Positions 41,784 through 50,937 of a DNA stretch of 64,000 nucleotides are shown one piece after another. The notes below the pieces were generated by a model, which was not told where the DNA came from, did no database searches, and saw only the letters and a program-made list of their open reading frames with translations. This stretch comes from Hymenobacter telluris (GTDB taxonomy: Bacteria > Bacteroidota > Bacteroidia > Cytophagales > Hymenobacteraceae). The stretch covers positions 186,001 through 250,000 of the forward strand of contig NZ_JAFLQZ010000003.1 in assembly GCF_017313265.1 (NCBI RefSeq). Reading direction: 5' to 3'. The position numbers were made by a program, and so were the translations under genes. Each line of letters begins with the position of its first letter. The first letter of the stretch is position 1.

Positions 41784-44624
41784 ATGAAAAAACTTCTATT
41801 CACGCTTTGGGCCGTGATTATGGGGCTCAGCGCGCATGCCGCTGAGTTGATGGCTCCCCCCTACCAGTTTATTGCCAACAAAGGACAATGGCCAACTCAG
41901 GTGCGGTTTGCCGCCGATGTGCCCGGCGGTCGGCTCTTCCTCGAACCAACTGGCTTTTCTTACAATTTGCAGGCGCAGGATGCCGGCCACCACGCCGACG
42001 ACCCAAACACGCCGCAACTAATCCGGGGGCACTCGTTTCGGACGCGGCTGCTAGGGGCGCAATCGGTAAGCCCGGCAGTAGGTGAGTTGTTGCTGCCAAC
42101 TTACCACAACTACTTTATTGGCAACCAGCCCAGTGAGTGGGCTACGCAGGTGCCGCTATTCGAGGCGGTGCGTTACCGGCAGCTGTACCCCGGCGTGGAT
42201 ATGGTGTGGCACACGGCCGCTCGCCAGCTGAAGTACGATTACGAGCTAACCCCTGGCACCGACCCCAGCCTAATCCGGCTGCAATACGAAGGCCTCGACG
42301 GGCTGGAAGTAGTGAATGGAGCGCTGCAACTGCATACTTCGCTGGGTGTAATTACAGAGCAGGCACCCGTAGCCTGGCAGACTGATGCCAGCGGCCGGCG
42401 CCACCCCGTGGAGTGCCACTATGTGCTAACCGGGCAGGAGGTACGGTTTGCCGTGCGCCAGCGCAACCCGCGCTGGGCACTCACCATCGACCCGGCCTTG
42501 ATATTCAGCACGTATTCCAGCGCCAGCGGGGGGTTATCGGCTAACGTGGCCGCCGCCGACGCGCAGGGCCAGGTGTATACGGCGGGGTACACAATTACTC
42601 CTCCTTTTCCCGTTACGGTGGGGGCTTACCAAACGCAAGATCAGGGGGCCGACATTGGGTTGATGAAGCTGAATCCGACGGGTACGGCTCTCTTGTTTGC
42701 TACTTATCTGGGAGGTAGCGGCCAGGAGTATCCGCTTGATATGGCCTTTGGCAGCAACCAGGAGCCCATCCTGCTGAACATTTCCAGTGCACTCAACTAT
42801 CCGCTGCTGCCGAGTGGTGGGTATGACCGAACCAAAGGGGGCAACCAGGATTACGTAATTACCCGCCTCAACACCACCGGTACCCAGCTGCGGGGCTCCA
42901 CCTATTTGGGCGGCGCCGGCACGGAGGGAGGCTCGCTGTCGTCCAATGCTTCCAGCATTACAGTAGCGCCGAACGGCGACGTGCTGGTGGGTGGCATTAC
43001 CGGTTCCAGCGACTTTCCTACCCGTAACGGTGTTCAAAACACCCGCCCCAGCAGCACGAGCATCGAAGGGGTTGTGGCCCGGCTGGATGGTGGCCTCAAC
43101 ACGCTCATCTGGTCGACGTACCTGGGGGGCAGCGGGGAAGACCAAATCAATGATATCGTACTGGCTGCCAATGGCTCGCTATACGTGTGCGGCTCCACCA
43201 ACAGCCCCAATTTTCCGCTGGGAGCAGCCGGCCTCAACCGCGTAACATTTGGCAATACGGATGGCTTCGTGCTGAACCTCAGCGGAACCGGCAATAGCAT
43301 AGTGAGCGGTACGTACCTGGGCACCACTCAGGCAGATATAGCGCGTTTCGTGGACATTGATGCCAGTGGCCGCATTCTGGTGGCGGGGGCCACGCTGGGG
43401 GGCTATCCTACTACCGCGGGAGTGTTTCAGTCGCTCACGGCCACGGGGCGGGTGTTTATTCACTGCCTGAACCCGGCCCTCACGCAAACCGCATTTGCCA
43501 CTCAAATCGGGCTCAACAACGCTACCACCTTCCTTGACTCCAACTACATTACGGGTTTTGGCATTGATGCCTGCGGCCGGCTGTTGTTCAGTGCCTACAC
43601 AACCCTGCAACAGGCTCCTCTTTCCACTGATGCGCTACAGCGCAACCCGCGCAGCCTGTACCTGTGCGCGCTGTCGGGTGATGCCAGAACGCTGGTGTAC
43701 GGCTCCTACTTTGGGGGCCCGCAAGGAGGAGGTTCCAATTTTTCTCAGACGCACCTGCACTTTGCCGCGTCCAACCAGATTACCCGTACCGGCGACCTGT
43801 ACCATGTGGAATGCACCACTTCCAACCAGTTCCCAACCACGCCTGGCGTATATGCGCCCGCTCGGATAGGCACTTCCAACAATGCGGGCGGCATCTTCAA
43901 ATTCTCGTTTTCGGGTGGCCTTGCCCCTTTGCGGGCGTCAATAGCCCCGGTACTACCGGGCTGTGCGCCCCACCTCATCCAGTTTACTAACACCAGCATG
44001 GGGGGGAGCCACTACCGCTGGAATTTCGGTGATGGTTCTCCCATCGACACTTCTTTTTCCCCTTTGCACAGCTTCGCAACGGCGGGGCGCTACCGAGTAC
44101 GGCTGGAAGTCCGGCCGCCTGCGCAGTGCAGCAACAACTCCGATACGACCTCTGTGCTGGTAGTGGCTACTACAGCCTTGCCTCCTGTGGTGCACATCGA
44201 CTCGGTGAAGTGTGGCCAACCTCTTGAGCTTGATGCCCGTGGCACGGGTACTTACTTATGGAATACCGGCCAAACCACCCGCACCATTACTGTATCTGAG
44301 CCGGGCAGCTATTCAGTGGCTACCGCTACGCCTGGCCAGTGCATAGCCGAGCAGCGGTTCGAGATAAAGCCTCTGACTTTCCGCCGCCCCCCGAACATCA
44401 TCACGCCCAACCACGACGACAAAAACGACTACTTCAAGCTGCTGGGGCCGTTGCAGGGTGCTGAGCTGCGCGTGTTCAACCGCTGGGGCAAAGAGGTATT
44501 CCACTCCCGCCAGTATGACAACACGTGGCAGGCAGACTCGCAGCCGGCTGGTATATACTACTACCTAGCCACCCGGCCCGAATGTGGCATCACGTACAAA
44601 GGCTGGCTGGAAATCACCCGTTAG
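41784..44624 (+). CDS. Large secreted protein with SBBP-type repeats, PKD domain and T9SS type B sorting domain
   Basis: A 946-residue exported protein. The signal peptide ends near HAAEL (residue 21). An N-terminal domain (about 27-235) begins YQFIANKGQWPTQVRFAADV and contains YPGVDMVWH, typical of large gliding-associated proteins. A propeller-like region with SBBP-type motifs (ATYLGGSGQE, STYLGGAGTE, STYLGGSGED) spans about 240-690. A PKD domain (YRWNFGDGSPID near 755) follows. The end is the type B sorting domain (PPNIITPNHDDKNDYF, FNRWGKEVFHS, PAGIYYYLA). Likely surface-exposed; the ligand is unknown. Confidence 0.9.
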   Translation: MKKLLFTLWAVIMGLSAHAAELMAPPYQFIANKGQWPTQVRFAADVPGGRLFLEPTGFSYNLQAQDAGHHADDPNTPQLIRGHSFRTRLLGAQSVSPAVGELLLPTYHNYFIGNQPSEWATQVPLFEAVRYRQLYPGVDMVWHTAARQLKYDYELTPGTDPSLIRLQYEGLDGLEVVNGALQLHTSLGVITEQAPVAWQTDASGRRHPVECHYVLTGQEVRFAVRQRNPRWALTIDPALIFSTYSSASGGLSANVAAADAQGQVYTAGYTITPPFPVTVGAYQTQDQGADIGLMKLNPTGTALLFATYLGGSGQEYPLDMAFGSNQEPILLNISSALNYPLLPSGGYDRTKGGNQDYVITRLNTTGTQLRGSTYLGGAGTEGGSLSSNASSITVAPNGDVLVGGITGSSDFPTRNGVQNTRPSSTSIEGVVARLDGGLNTLIWSTYLGGSGEDQINDIVLAANGSLYVCGSTNSPNFPLGAAGLNRVTFGNTDGFVLNLSGTGNSIVSGTYLGTTQADIARFVDIDASGRILVAGATLGGYPTTAGVFQSLTATGRVFIHCLNPALTQTAFATQIGLNNATTFLDSNYITGFGIDACGRLLFSAYTTLQQAPLSTDALQRNPRSLYLCALSGDARTLVYGSYFGGPQGGGSNFSQTHLHFAASNQITRTGDLYHVECTTSNQFPTTPGVYAPARIGTSNNAGGIFKFSFSGGLAPLRASIAPVLPGCAPHLIQFTNTSMGGSHYRWNFGDGSPIDTSFSPLHSFATAGRYRVRLEVRPPAQCSNNSDTTSVLVVATTALPPVVHIDSVKCGQPLELDARGTGTYLWNTGQTTRTITVSEPGSYSVATATPGQCIAEQRFEIKPLTFRRPPNIITPNHDDKNDYFKLLGPLQGAELRVFNRWGKEVFHSRQYDNTWQADSQPAGIYYYLATRPECGITYKGWLEITR

Positions 44625-44692
44625 CCAGCTGTAGCACTGCCGCTTAGCCCTACAAAAAAACTGCGCCACTGGGTGCCTGCTTCGGCTGGCGC

Positions 44693-44968
44693 TTAGTGGC
44701 GCACTTCAAATACGGTGTAGCCCTGTACCTTACCTGGCGCTGCTTCCACCTTGTCGACGCGGGCGGCGGGCGGCCCTTGGTGGCACCAGGCTTCAAGGGC
44801 ATCCAGGGCTTCGGCGGAGCCTTCGGCTTCAATCGTGACGGTGCCGTTGGGGTTGTTGCGGGCAAAGCCGGTGAGGCCTAGGCGCTGCGCTTCGGTGCGG
44901 GTGCTCTGGCGGTAGAATACGCCCTGTACGCGCCCGTGAACTTGGTAGGTGCGGTGTTCGATGGTCAT
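44693..44968 (-). CDS. acyP: Acylphosphatase
   Basis: Hydrolyses acyl phosphates in the cytoplasm. At 91 residues it carries the signature HGRVQGVFYR with catalytic R20, and N38 in GFARNNPNGTV. ATG at 44968 is used because it starts just before the conserved core. It is a single gene between convergent and divergent neighbours. Confidence 0.93.
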   Translation of the reverse strand: MTIEHRTYQVHGRVQGVFYRQSTRTEAQRLGLTGFARNNPNGTVTIEAEGSAEALDALEAWCHQGPPAARVDKVEAAPGKVQGYTVFEVRH

Positions 44969-45174
44969 GCAGAAACCGGCTTTTGTAGATGGCAAATCAA
45001 ACCGCAATGTTGTGGCGGCGTTGTACTCATACGTGGTTTATAGCGGTTGAGGCGTTTATTTGTGGGGCTGACGCCTATCTAGCAGCCTCCCCCGGGTGGT
45101 TAGCATCACCTGTTTTCACCTGCAACAGTCATCTGTTGCACAGCATATTTATCCTCCCCCCCATCTAACCTGCT

Positions 45175-46293
45175 ATGCACTACCTGCTTCGCAACTGCAC
45201 CCTATACACTGGCTCTGCCGTCCTCCAGCAGCATGCGCTGCTGGTTGAAGCCGGGCGCATAGTGGCCGTACTGCCCGAAACGGCGGCGCCTGCCGATGTG
45301 CCAACGGTAGACGGCCGCGGCTTAAATGTGGCGCCGGCGCTGCTCGATTTGCAGGTGTATGGTGCCAACGGCCAGCTTTTTTCGGTGCAGCCCAGCCTGG
45401 ATGTCCTGACTACGCTCACGACCTACGCCTTCCGGCACGGCACTACCGGCTCGTTGGCCACCATGCCCACTAACTCCAGCGCCATGATGCGGACGGCGCT
45501 GGAAGTGGGCCGGGACTTTCAGCGGCAGCAGCCTGGCTTGCTGGGGGTTCATCTGGAAGGGCCGTACATCAACCCAGTGAAGAAGGGCGCGCACCAGTTG
45601 GAGTTCATTAAAGTGCCTACGGTAGCGGAAATTGAGGAGCTGCTGAAGATTGGGGAAGGCGTGCTGAAGATGATGACCCTGGCGCCCGAAGTAGCCACGC
45701 CCGGCGTGGTGGCGCGGCTGCTGGAAGCCGGCGTAGTGCTATCGGCGGGCCACTCGAATGCTACGTATGCGCAGGCGGCAGCGGGTTTCCAAGCGGGTTT
45801 CACGGCGGCTACGCACTTGTTCAATGCCATGTCGGCGCTACAGGGGCGGGAGCCGGGGCTGGTGGGGGCCGTGTACGACGCCGAGTCGGCGCACGCCAGC
45901 ATCATTGCCGACGGCGTGCACTGCGACTTTGCGGCGGTGCGCATCAGCCAGAAAATACTGGGGGAGCGGCTGTTTCTGATTACCGACGCCGTAACCGACA
46001 GCCAACAGGGTGCCTACCAGTTCCGCCGCCAAGCCAACCACTACGTAGACACCCAAGGCGTACTGGCGGGGTCGGCTCTTACCTTACCGCTGGCGGTTCG
46101 TAACTGCGTGCAGCACGTGGGGTTGCCCTTGCCAGAAGCCTTGCGCATGGCCTCGCTGTACCCGGCCCGCGTACTGGGGCTGGCGCACGAACTGGGCGCG
46201 CTGGCGCCCGGCTACCAAGCCGACTTCTGGCTGTTTGATGAGCAGCTACACCCACTTGCCACGGCGCGGGCGGGCGAGTTGCAGTGGCACTAG
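45175..46293 (+). CDS. nagA: N-acetylglucosamine-6-phosphate deacetylase
   Basis: Removes acetate from GlcNAc-6-phosphate in amino sugar use and cell-wall recycling. Metal ligands are E128 (HLEGPYINP), H193 (SAGHSNA) and H214 (ATHLFNAM); the catalytic D271 is in LITDAV. The N-terminal HxH of two-metal enzymes is absent (LDLQVYGANG), as in the one-metal E. coli type. At 372 residues it is full length. No nagB lies nearby. Confidence 0.94.
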   Translation: MHYLLRNCTLYTGSAVLQQHALLVEAGRIVAVLPETAAPADVPTVDGRGLNVAPALLDLQVYGANGQLFSVQPSLDVLTTLTTYAFRHGTTGSLATMPTNSSAMMRTALEVGRDFQRQQPGLLGVHLEGPYINPVKKGAHQLEFIKVPTVAEIEELLKIGEGVLKMMTLAPEVATPGVVARLLEAGVVLSAGHSNATYAQAAAGFQAGFTAATHLFNAMSALQGREPGLVGAVYDAESAHASIIADGVHCDFAAVRISQKILGERLFLITDAVTDSQQGAYQFRRQANHYVDTQGVLAGSALTLPLAVRNCVQHVGLPLPEALRMASLYPARVLGLAHELGALAPGYQADFWLFDEQLHPLATARAGELQWH

Positions 46294-46319
46294 CGCCACC
46301 CCGCCACGATGTTGCCTCC

Positions 46320-47129
46320 CTATTGCCGCTGGCGCACGGCTTCAAACGTGAGAATGGCCGTGGCAGTGCTGACGTTGAGTGAGTCGATGGCGCCGCGCAT
46401 GGGAATAATGATGGTATGGTCGCAGGCCTGCATCAGCTCGGGGGTGAGGCCGTCGGCTTCGGTGCCCATCACGAGGGCCGTGGGGCCGCGGAAGTCGCAG
46501 GTGGTGTAAGGTACGGCGTGGTCGGTGAGGGCGGCGGCGTAGGTTTGGATGTTGTGCTGCTGGCACCAAGCCAGCAACTCGGCGCGGGTGGTAGCCACCG
46601 TGGGCACCGTGAAGCTGCACCCGATGCTGGAGCGGATGGCGTTGGGGTTGTAAAGGTCGGTGCGCGGGTCGCAGACGATAACGGCGGTGGCTTGCGCGGC
46701 GTCGGCAGTGCGCAGGATGGCCCCCAGGTTGCCCGGCTTCTCCACCGATTCCAGCACCAGCAGCAGCGGCGCGGCAGGCAGCGGCAGGCTTTCCAGGGTG
46801 CGGCGCGGCGGCTGCACCAGTGCCAGCACCCCGTCGGAGCCTTCTCGGTAGGCCACTTTCTCAAACACCGCCTTCGACACCTCAAACCACTCGGTGGTGC
46901 CGCTGCCGAGCAGGCCCCGCAGCTCGCGCAGTTGGGTTTCGCCGGCCAGCTCGGGGCACACAAACAGCGCCGTAATACGCACGCCCGCGCCGTGGGCAAT
47001 GGTTAGCTCGCGGTGCCCTTCCACAATGGTAAGGCCCTGTGCGCGCCGCTCCGACGACTTTTGCTGGAGCTTGAGCAGATTTTTAATGCGCGGGTTCTGG
47101 GGGCTGGTAATTGGGTCGGGGGCAGGCAT
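46320..47129 (-). CDS. SpoU/TrmH family RNA 2'-O-methyltransferase
   Basis: A 269-residue SPOUT methyltransferase. The N-terminal substrate-binding part (SPQNPRIKNLLKLQQKSSERR, in parts) precedes the knot domain: VLESVEKPGNLGAILRTADA near residue 126, VMGTEADGLTPEL near 218 and IPMRGAIDSLNVSTATAI near 240. These are motifs 1 to 3 of the family. It probably methylates 23S rRNA or a tRNA; the exact target cannot be told. It is divergent from the histidine kinase. Confidence 0.92.
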   Translation of the reverse strand: MPAPDPITSPQNPRIKNLLKLQQKSSERRAQGLTIVEGHRELTIAHGAGVRITALFVCPELAGETQLRELRGLLGSGTTEWFEVSKAVFEKVAYREGSDGVLALVQPPRRTLESLPLPAAPLLLVLESVEKPGNLGAILRTADAAQATAVIVCDPRTDLYNPNAIRSSIGCSFTVPTVATTRAELLAWCQQHNIQTYAAALTDHAVPYTTCDFRGPTALVMGTEADGLTPELMQACDHTIIIPMRGAIDSLNVSTATAILTFEAVRQRQ

Positions 47130-47344
47130 AGCGGCTACTTTACGAAAAGCAAGGGCGGCAGAATGCCCAACAAGGCATCCGTCATCGGGCAGAAAACGGC
47201 ACTGGCTGCCGCAACAAAGGGCGAAGATACACGCCCGGCTTCCTTCTGAAGGCCTACCGGACTCAAGCCCCCAGGGTTCAGGCTGAACCGTTATCCTTGC
47301 GGGTGCGTAAGCGCCTTCACCTTCGTTTCTATGCTTTTGCCTCG

Positions 47345-48832
47345 ATGCGCCTAAAGCTCAACACCAAAATTATCCTGGGCTTTGGCCTTGCTTTGTCGGT
47401 TCTGCTGCTTACCTCGCTGGGGGCGTACAAAAGCATTCAGCAGCTTTCTTTCTACACGCGGCAAGTCGAGCACACCAACCAGGTGCTCCAACATACTTCC
47501 GACCTGCGCACCAAGATTCGGGATGCGCAAAACGCCGTGCGCAACTACCTGTTGCTCGGCGACGCCACCTACCTCCTGCCCTTCAGCGACGGTTTTCAGG
47601 CATCGAAAGAAAACTTCGACTCGCTCCAGCTGCTCGTTCGCGACAACCCCGAACAGCAGGCCCGGCTAGACAGCCTGCGCCGCATGACTGCCAACGAACG
47701 GGTTTTTCTGGCGCGGTGGGCCCGGATGGCGCCTTCCCCCTTTACCGCTCGTGACCTGGTACGCGCCGACCAGTACAACCTCAACCAACTGAGAAGGGTG
47801 CTTACCCGCATGCGCAGCACCGAGGAAGTGCTACTGCGGGAGCGGATGCAAAACCAGGATTTCTATGAGAATACCACGCCGGTAGCCATTGTGGTAGCGG
47901 CGGTGCTGGCTATTGTGATTGTGCTGTGGCTGTTCGTTAAGATTTCCAATGAGCTGAAAGCCAACCAGCGCCTGCAAGTTGAGCTGAGCCGCGTTAATGA
48001 TGATACGGCGCGCCGCATTGATATTATCGAGGAGCTGGCCGACCGGGTGGTGCAGGGCGACTACACCGTGAAAATCAGGAACGAAGACCAGCAGGACAGC
48101 CTCGGCAACCTGGCTACGTCGTTGAACCGCATGACCCAGACGCTGGAAGAGAACTTCACGGCGCTGCAAAACCGCAACAAGGAGCTCGACCAGTTTGCCT
48201 ACGTAGCCGCCCACGACCTGAAGGCGCCGCTCCGGGGCGTAACCACGGTGGTGAAGTGGATTGAAGACGAGCTAGCCAACGAGCTGAGCGCCCAGATGAG
48301 CCAGTATTTGGGCATGATGAAGGGCCGGCTCAACCGACTGGAAGACCTTATTAACGGGCTGCTGGCCTACGCCCGGGCTGGCCGGGCCAACCAGGAGCCC
48401 ACCGAAGTAAACGTGGATCAGCTGGTGAGCAACGTAGCCGATATGGTAGTACCCAATAACTTCCGGGTGCTGCGCCCCGACCCGCTGCCCACTTTCCTGA
48501 CCGACCGGCTGGGCCTGGAACAGGTGTTCACCAACCTGATGGGCAATGCCGTGAAGTACCACCACCAGCCCACCGGCACCATCACCATCGGCTGCCACGA
48601 CGTGGGGCGCTGCTACGAGTTTCGGGTGCAGGACGACGGGCCGGGCATTGCGCCGGAGTATCATGAGAAAATATTTCTGATTTTCCAGACCCTGCGCGAC
48701 CGGCACACCGCCGAAAGTACCGGCATTGGGCTTAGTATTGTCAAGAAAATCATCGACGAGCAGAAAGGCACCATCCACGTCGAATCGGCCCCCAACCAAG
48801 GCACCACGTTCGTTTTCACCTGGCCCAAGTAA
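47345..48832 (+). CDS. Sensor histidine kinase with CHASE3-like and HAMP domains
   Basis: A 495-residue membrane kinase. Helix 1 (about residues 8-28) and helix 2 (about 180-203) flank an external CHASE3-like helical domain. A HAMP-like linker (about 205-275) leads to the phosphoacceptor block FAYVAAHDLKAPLRGV near residue 292, then N-box FTNLMGNAVKYH, G1 VQDDGPGI and G2 STGIGLSIVKKI. The HDLKAPL form is typical of phytochrome-type and related kinases. ATG at 47345 is preferred over a TTG 16 codons earlier. A response regulator follows after a 130-base palindromic repeat. Confidence 0.92.
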   Translation: MRLKLNTKIILGFGLALSVLLLTSLGAYKSIQQLSFYTRQVEHTNQVLQHTSDLRTKIRDAQNAVRNYLLLGDATYLLPFSDGFQASKENFDSLQLLVRDNPEQQARLDSLRRMTANERVFLARWARMAPSPFTARDLVRADQYNLNQLRRVLTRMRSTEEVLLRERMQNQDFYENTTPVAIVVAAVLAIVIVLWLFVKISNELKANQRLQVELSRVNDDTARRIDIIEELADRVVQGDYTVKIRNEDQQDSLGNLATSLNRMTQTLEENFTALQNRNKELDQFAYVAAHDLKAPLRGVTTVVKWIEDELANELSAQMSQYLGMMKGRLNRLEDLINGLLAYARAGRANQEPTEVNVDQLVSNVADMVVPNNFRVLRPDPLPTFLTDRLGLEQVFTNLMGNAVKYHHQPTGTITIGCHDVGRCYEFRVQDDGPGIAPEYHEKIFLIFQTLRDRHTAESTGIGLSIVKKIIDEQKGTIHVESAPNQGTTFVFTWPK

Positions 48833-48833
48833 T

Positions 48834-48963
48834 TGATTGGATGAGTGGGTGATTGGGTGACCGGATGAATAAAACCTGTCATTTCGCTTAGGCGGCTTGG
48901 CCGGTAAGCTCATTCATCCAAACACCCGGTCATCCACTCATTCAATCATTCTCTCATCCAATC
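48834..48963. repeat. Palindromic octamer repeat between kinase and regulator
   Basis: The left arm (about 48834-48870) is a run of 8-base units such as GATTGGAT and GAGTGGGT; the right arm (48911-48963) is the inverse, with two extra units. The loop is about 40 bases. It begins next to the kinase stop and ends 10 bases before the response regulator ATG. Confidence 0.75.
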
Positions 48964-48973
48964 TTTCTCTCTT

Positions 48974-49384
48974 ATGCGTTCTGTTCTGCTTGTTGAAGAT
49001 GATTTTTTTGACACGATGACCGTCAAGAAATCTTTCGAGAAATTCAGTGTGCAGCACCAGCTCTACACGGCGTTCAACGGCCTGGAGGCCCTGGATTTGC
49101 TGCTGGGGCAAAACGGCGTGGAGCCCATCCGGCCGCTGCCCGAGGTGATTCTGCTGGACCTGAACATGCCCAAAATGAACGGGCACGAGTTTCTGGCCGA
49201 AATCCGCAAGAATCCTGAGCTGGCAAATATTCCGGTGTTCATCACCACTACGTCGGCGCTGGATATGGACCGGCTGAACGCGCAAAACCTGGGCGTGAGC
49301 GGCTATATTCTCAAGCCCCTGGACTTCGAGACGTCGGCCGACATGGTGGACAGCATGAGTTTACTGGAAAAGCTGTTAAAATAG
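48974..49384 (+). CDS. Single-domain response regulator (Rcp1-like)
   Basis: A 136-residue CheY-like receiver with no output domain. Phosphoacceptor D62 is in ILLDLNMPKMNG, the acidic pair E8-D9-D10 in LLVEDDFFD, the switch Thr in FITTTSALD near residue 92, and the Lys in YILKPLDFE near 114. The insertion before D62 (GQNGVEPIRPLPEV) is characteristic of Rcp1-type regulators that partner with HDLKAPL-type kinases. It is the likely partner of the kinase just upstream. Confidence 0.93.
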   Translation: MRSVLLVEDDFFDTMTVKKSFEKFSVQHQLYTAFNGLEALDLLLGQNGVEPIRPLPEVILLDLNMPKMNGHEFLAEIRKNPELANIPVFITTTSALDMDRLNAQNLGVSGYILKPLDFETSADMVDSMSLLEKLLK

Positions 49385-49481
49385 CACTGCCGTTGCGCTC
49401 CAACTCAAGCAGGATACCAGCCGTTGCTTGTTGGGCGTTACGCTGTTTTCTCCGCACCTTCTTTTAAATCTGTTGCCTGCC

Positions 49482-50399
49482 ATGATGCACCGTTCGGCTT
49501 TGTTGTTGGTGGTAAGTGTGGGCTTGGCGCTGCCCGTTGCCACGCAGGCGCAGGAGGCTCCGCGCCAGCTCAATACGCTACCGCCCGCCGCACCAACCCG
49601 CCCCGATACCACCCGCCGCGCGGCCCCGCGCCAGCTAGCAGCTCCCCCCGCGCTACCCGATTCGGTGCGGGAGCAGCAACGGCAGCAGCAGGCGGTGCTG
49701 CCACCGGCCAATACCACCCGCTACGCCGTAGGGCTGAAAACCGGGCAGGTATACCGGGCCTACGATGTACTGGTGAAGCAGCCGTTGCTGGGCCGCTCGT
49801 TTCTGCTCCTTGATGGGCAGCAACGCCTCGACCTGGATGCCGTGCGTTACTACGAAGACGAAACCGGCTTTTATGTGCGCACCACCCTGCCCGGCCGCTC
49901 GAAGCGCGAAACCACCCTGCGCCGCGACAAAGTGGGCCGCATCAGCTTGTATTCCATCACCAGCACGCAATACGCCGGTAATGGCTTTGGCGGACCTTTC
50001 GGCTATGGCGGCTACGGGCGCTATGGCGGCTTTGGCGGCCCGTATGGCTATGGCGGGCCCATGTACCGCACCACCAAAACCGAGTATTTCAGCAAAGACA
50101 ACGGCCCGATTGAAGACCTGAGCGTGCGCAATCTGCTGCTGGCCACCGCCGACAACCAAACCTCTACCAACCTGCTGCTGCAAGCCCGCAATTACCAGCG
50201 CTACACCACGCTTAGCTACGTAGCCGCCGGGGGCCTGATTATAGCGGGGCTGGCCTCTACGCTCAACTCCAACACCGGCCCCACTATTTCGCCGTTGATC
50301 TACGGCAGTATTCCGTTTCTGCTGGTGCCGTTGGTATTGGGTGGCAAAAGCCAGAACAACACGCGGCAAGCCATCAGCATCTACAACCGGGGCCTGTGA
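49482..50399 (+). CDS. Exported hypothetical protein with Gly/Tyr-rich segment
   Basis: A 305-residue protein with a signal peptide ending near ATQAQE (residue 23). A Pro/Arg/Ala-rich linker runs to about residue 75, a beta-rich domain follows (VGLKTGQVYRAYDVLVKQPLL, then LDLDAVRYYEDETGFYVRT), then a GYGG-type Gly/Tyr-rich run near 170-192 and two hydrophobic segments near the C terminus (YVAAGGLIIAGLAST, FLLVPLVLGGKS). I do not recognise the family. Two adjacent ATGs could start it; 49482 is used. Confidence 0.75.
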   Translation: MMHRSALLLVVSVGLALPVATQAQEAPRQLNTLPPAAPTRPDTTRRAAPRQLAAPPALPDSVREQQRQQQAVLPPANTTRYAVGLKTGQVYRAYDVLVKQPLLGRSFLLLDGQQRLDLDAVRYYEDETGFYVRTTLPGRSKRETTLRRDKVGRISLYSITSTQYAGNGFGGPFGYGGYGRYGGFGGPYGYGGPMYRTTKTEYFSKDNGPIEDLSVRNLLLATADNQTSTNLLLQARNYQRYTTLSYVAAGGLIIAGLASTLNSNTGPTISPLIYGSIPFLLVPLVLGGKSQNNTRQAISIYNRGL

Positions 50400-50937
50400 G
50401 TGCGCGGCCTCCTTTGTTAGTCATCCTGCCGGTGTTACGCTGCTTTACTTCCTAAAGCGCCTTAATGCAGCGCACTGATGTGCCCGGTTGGGTGGCCGTA
50501 CCAACGTTTAGCTTCTTCTCATGCGGCACTCACCGCAGCTCCTTGCCTTAGCTTGTTGATAGACACAACAAGCTGCAATACGTCTTGTATTTCGGCTTAT
50601 CGGGTTTACTGCTGAGTTTGCTACACATTAATAGTCCTATTGCCGAGCTTCTGAATCACAGTTGTTCTGCGCCGCCCTTTCTCCCGCTTTTTAAGCTAAA
50701 ACTAGCTTACAGAAGAGCTTAAAGGGACATATCTGAAAGTGCAGTAGCACATTTCAACGCCGTCCTATAAGAATACGAAGCAAAAATTTTATACACAAAA
50801 TACAAGAACATAATTGGCTATTGTAGTAAACACGTAATTCCGTACCAATAAACACGTAATTACCCGGTATTGCGCGGCAAAGGCTATAGCACGGGCCGTA
50901 CATCTGGCATGTTTCACATCTGATGTACCACTTTGCT
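50400..50937. other. Long intergenic region before the ferritin-like genes
   Basis: About 540 bases without a credible gene. It holds a terminator-like hairpin at 50550-50574 (AGCTTGTTG and its complement, seven-base loop), a twofold 12-base direct repeat at 50828-50861, and an inverted repeat (GTACATC, 17 bases, GATGTAC) at 50898-50928 that ends 9 bases before the ATG. The second half is AT-rich. The spacing of these sites suggests a regulated promoter. Confidence 0.55.
50828..50861 (+). promoter_or_regulatory. Direct repeat AAACACGTAATT, 22-base period
   Basis: The 12-base word AAACACGTAATT occurs at 50828-50839 and 50850-50861, two helical turns apart, upstream of the ferritin-like pair. 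CACGTA-type cores suit a DNA-binding protein on one helix face. Function inferred. Confidence 0.5.

Noticed and set aside
50550..50574. Terminator of the exported hypothetical protein gene
   Set aside because: The hairpin is good, but it lies about 150 bases after the stop and has no T-run, so it is only mentioned in the intergenic entry.
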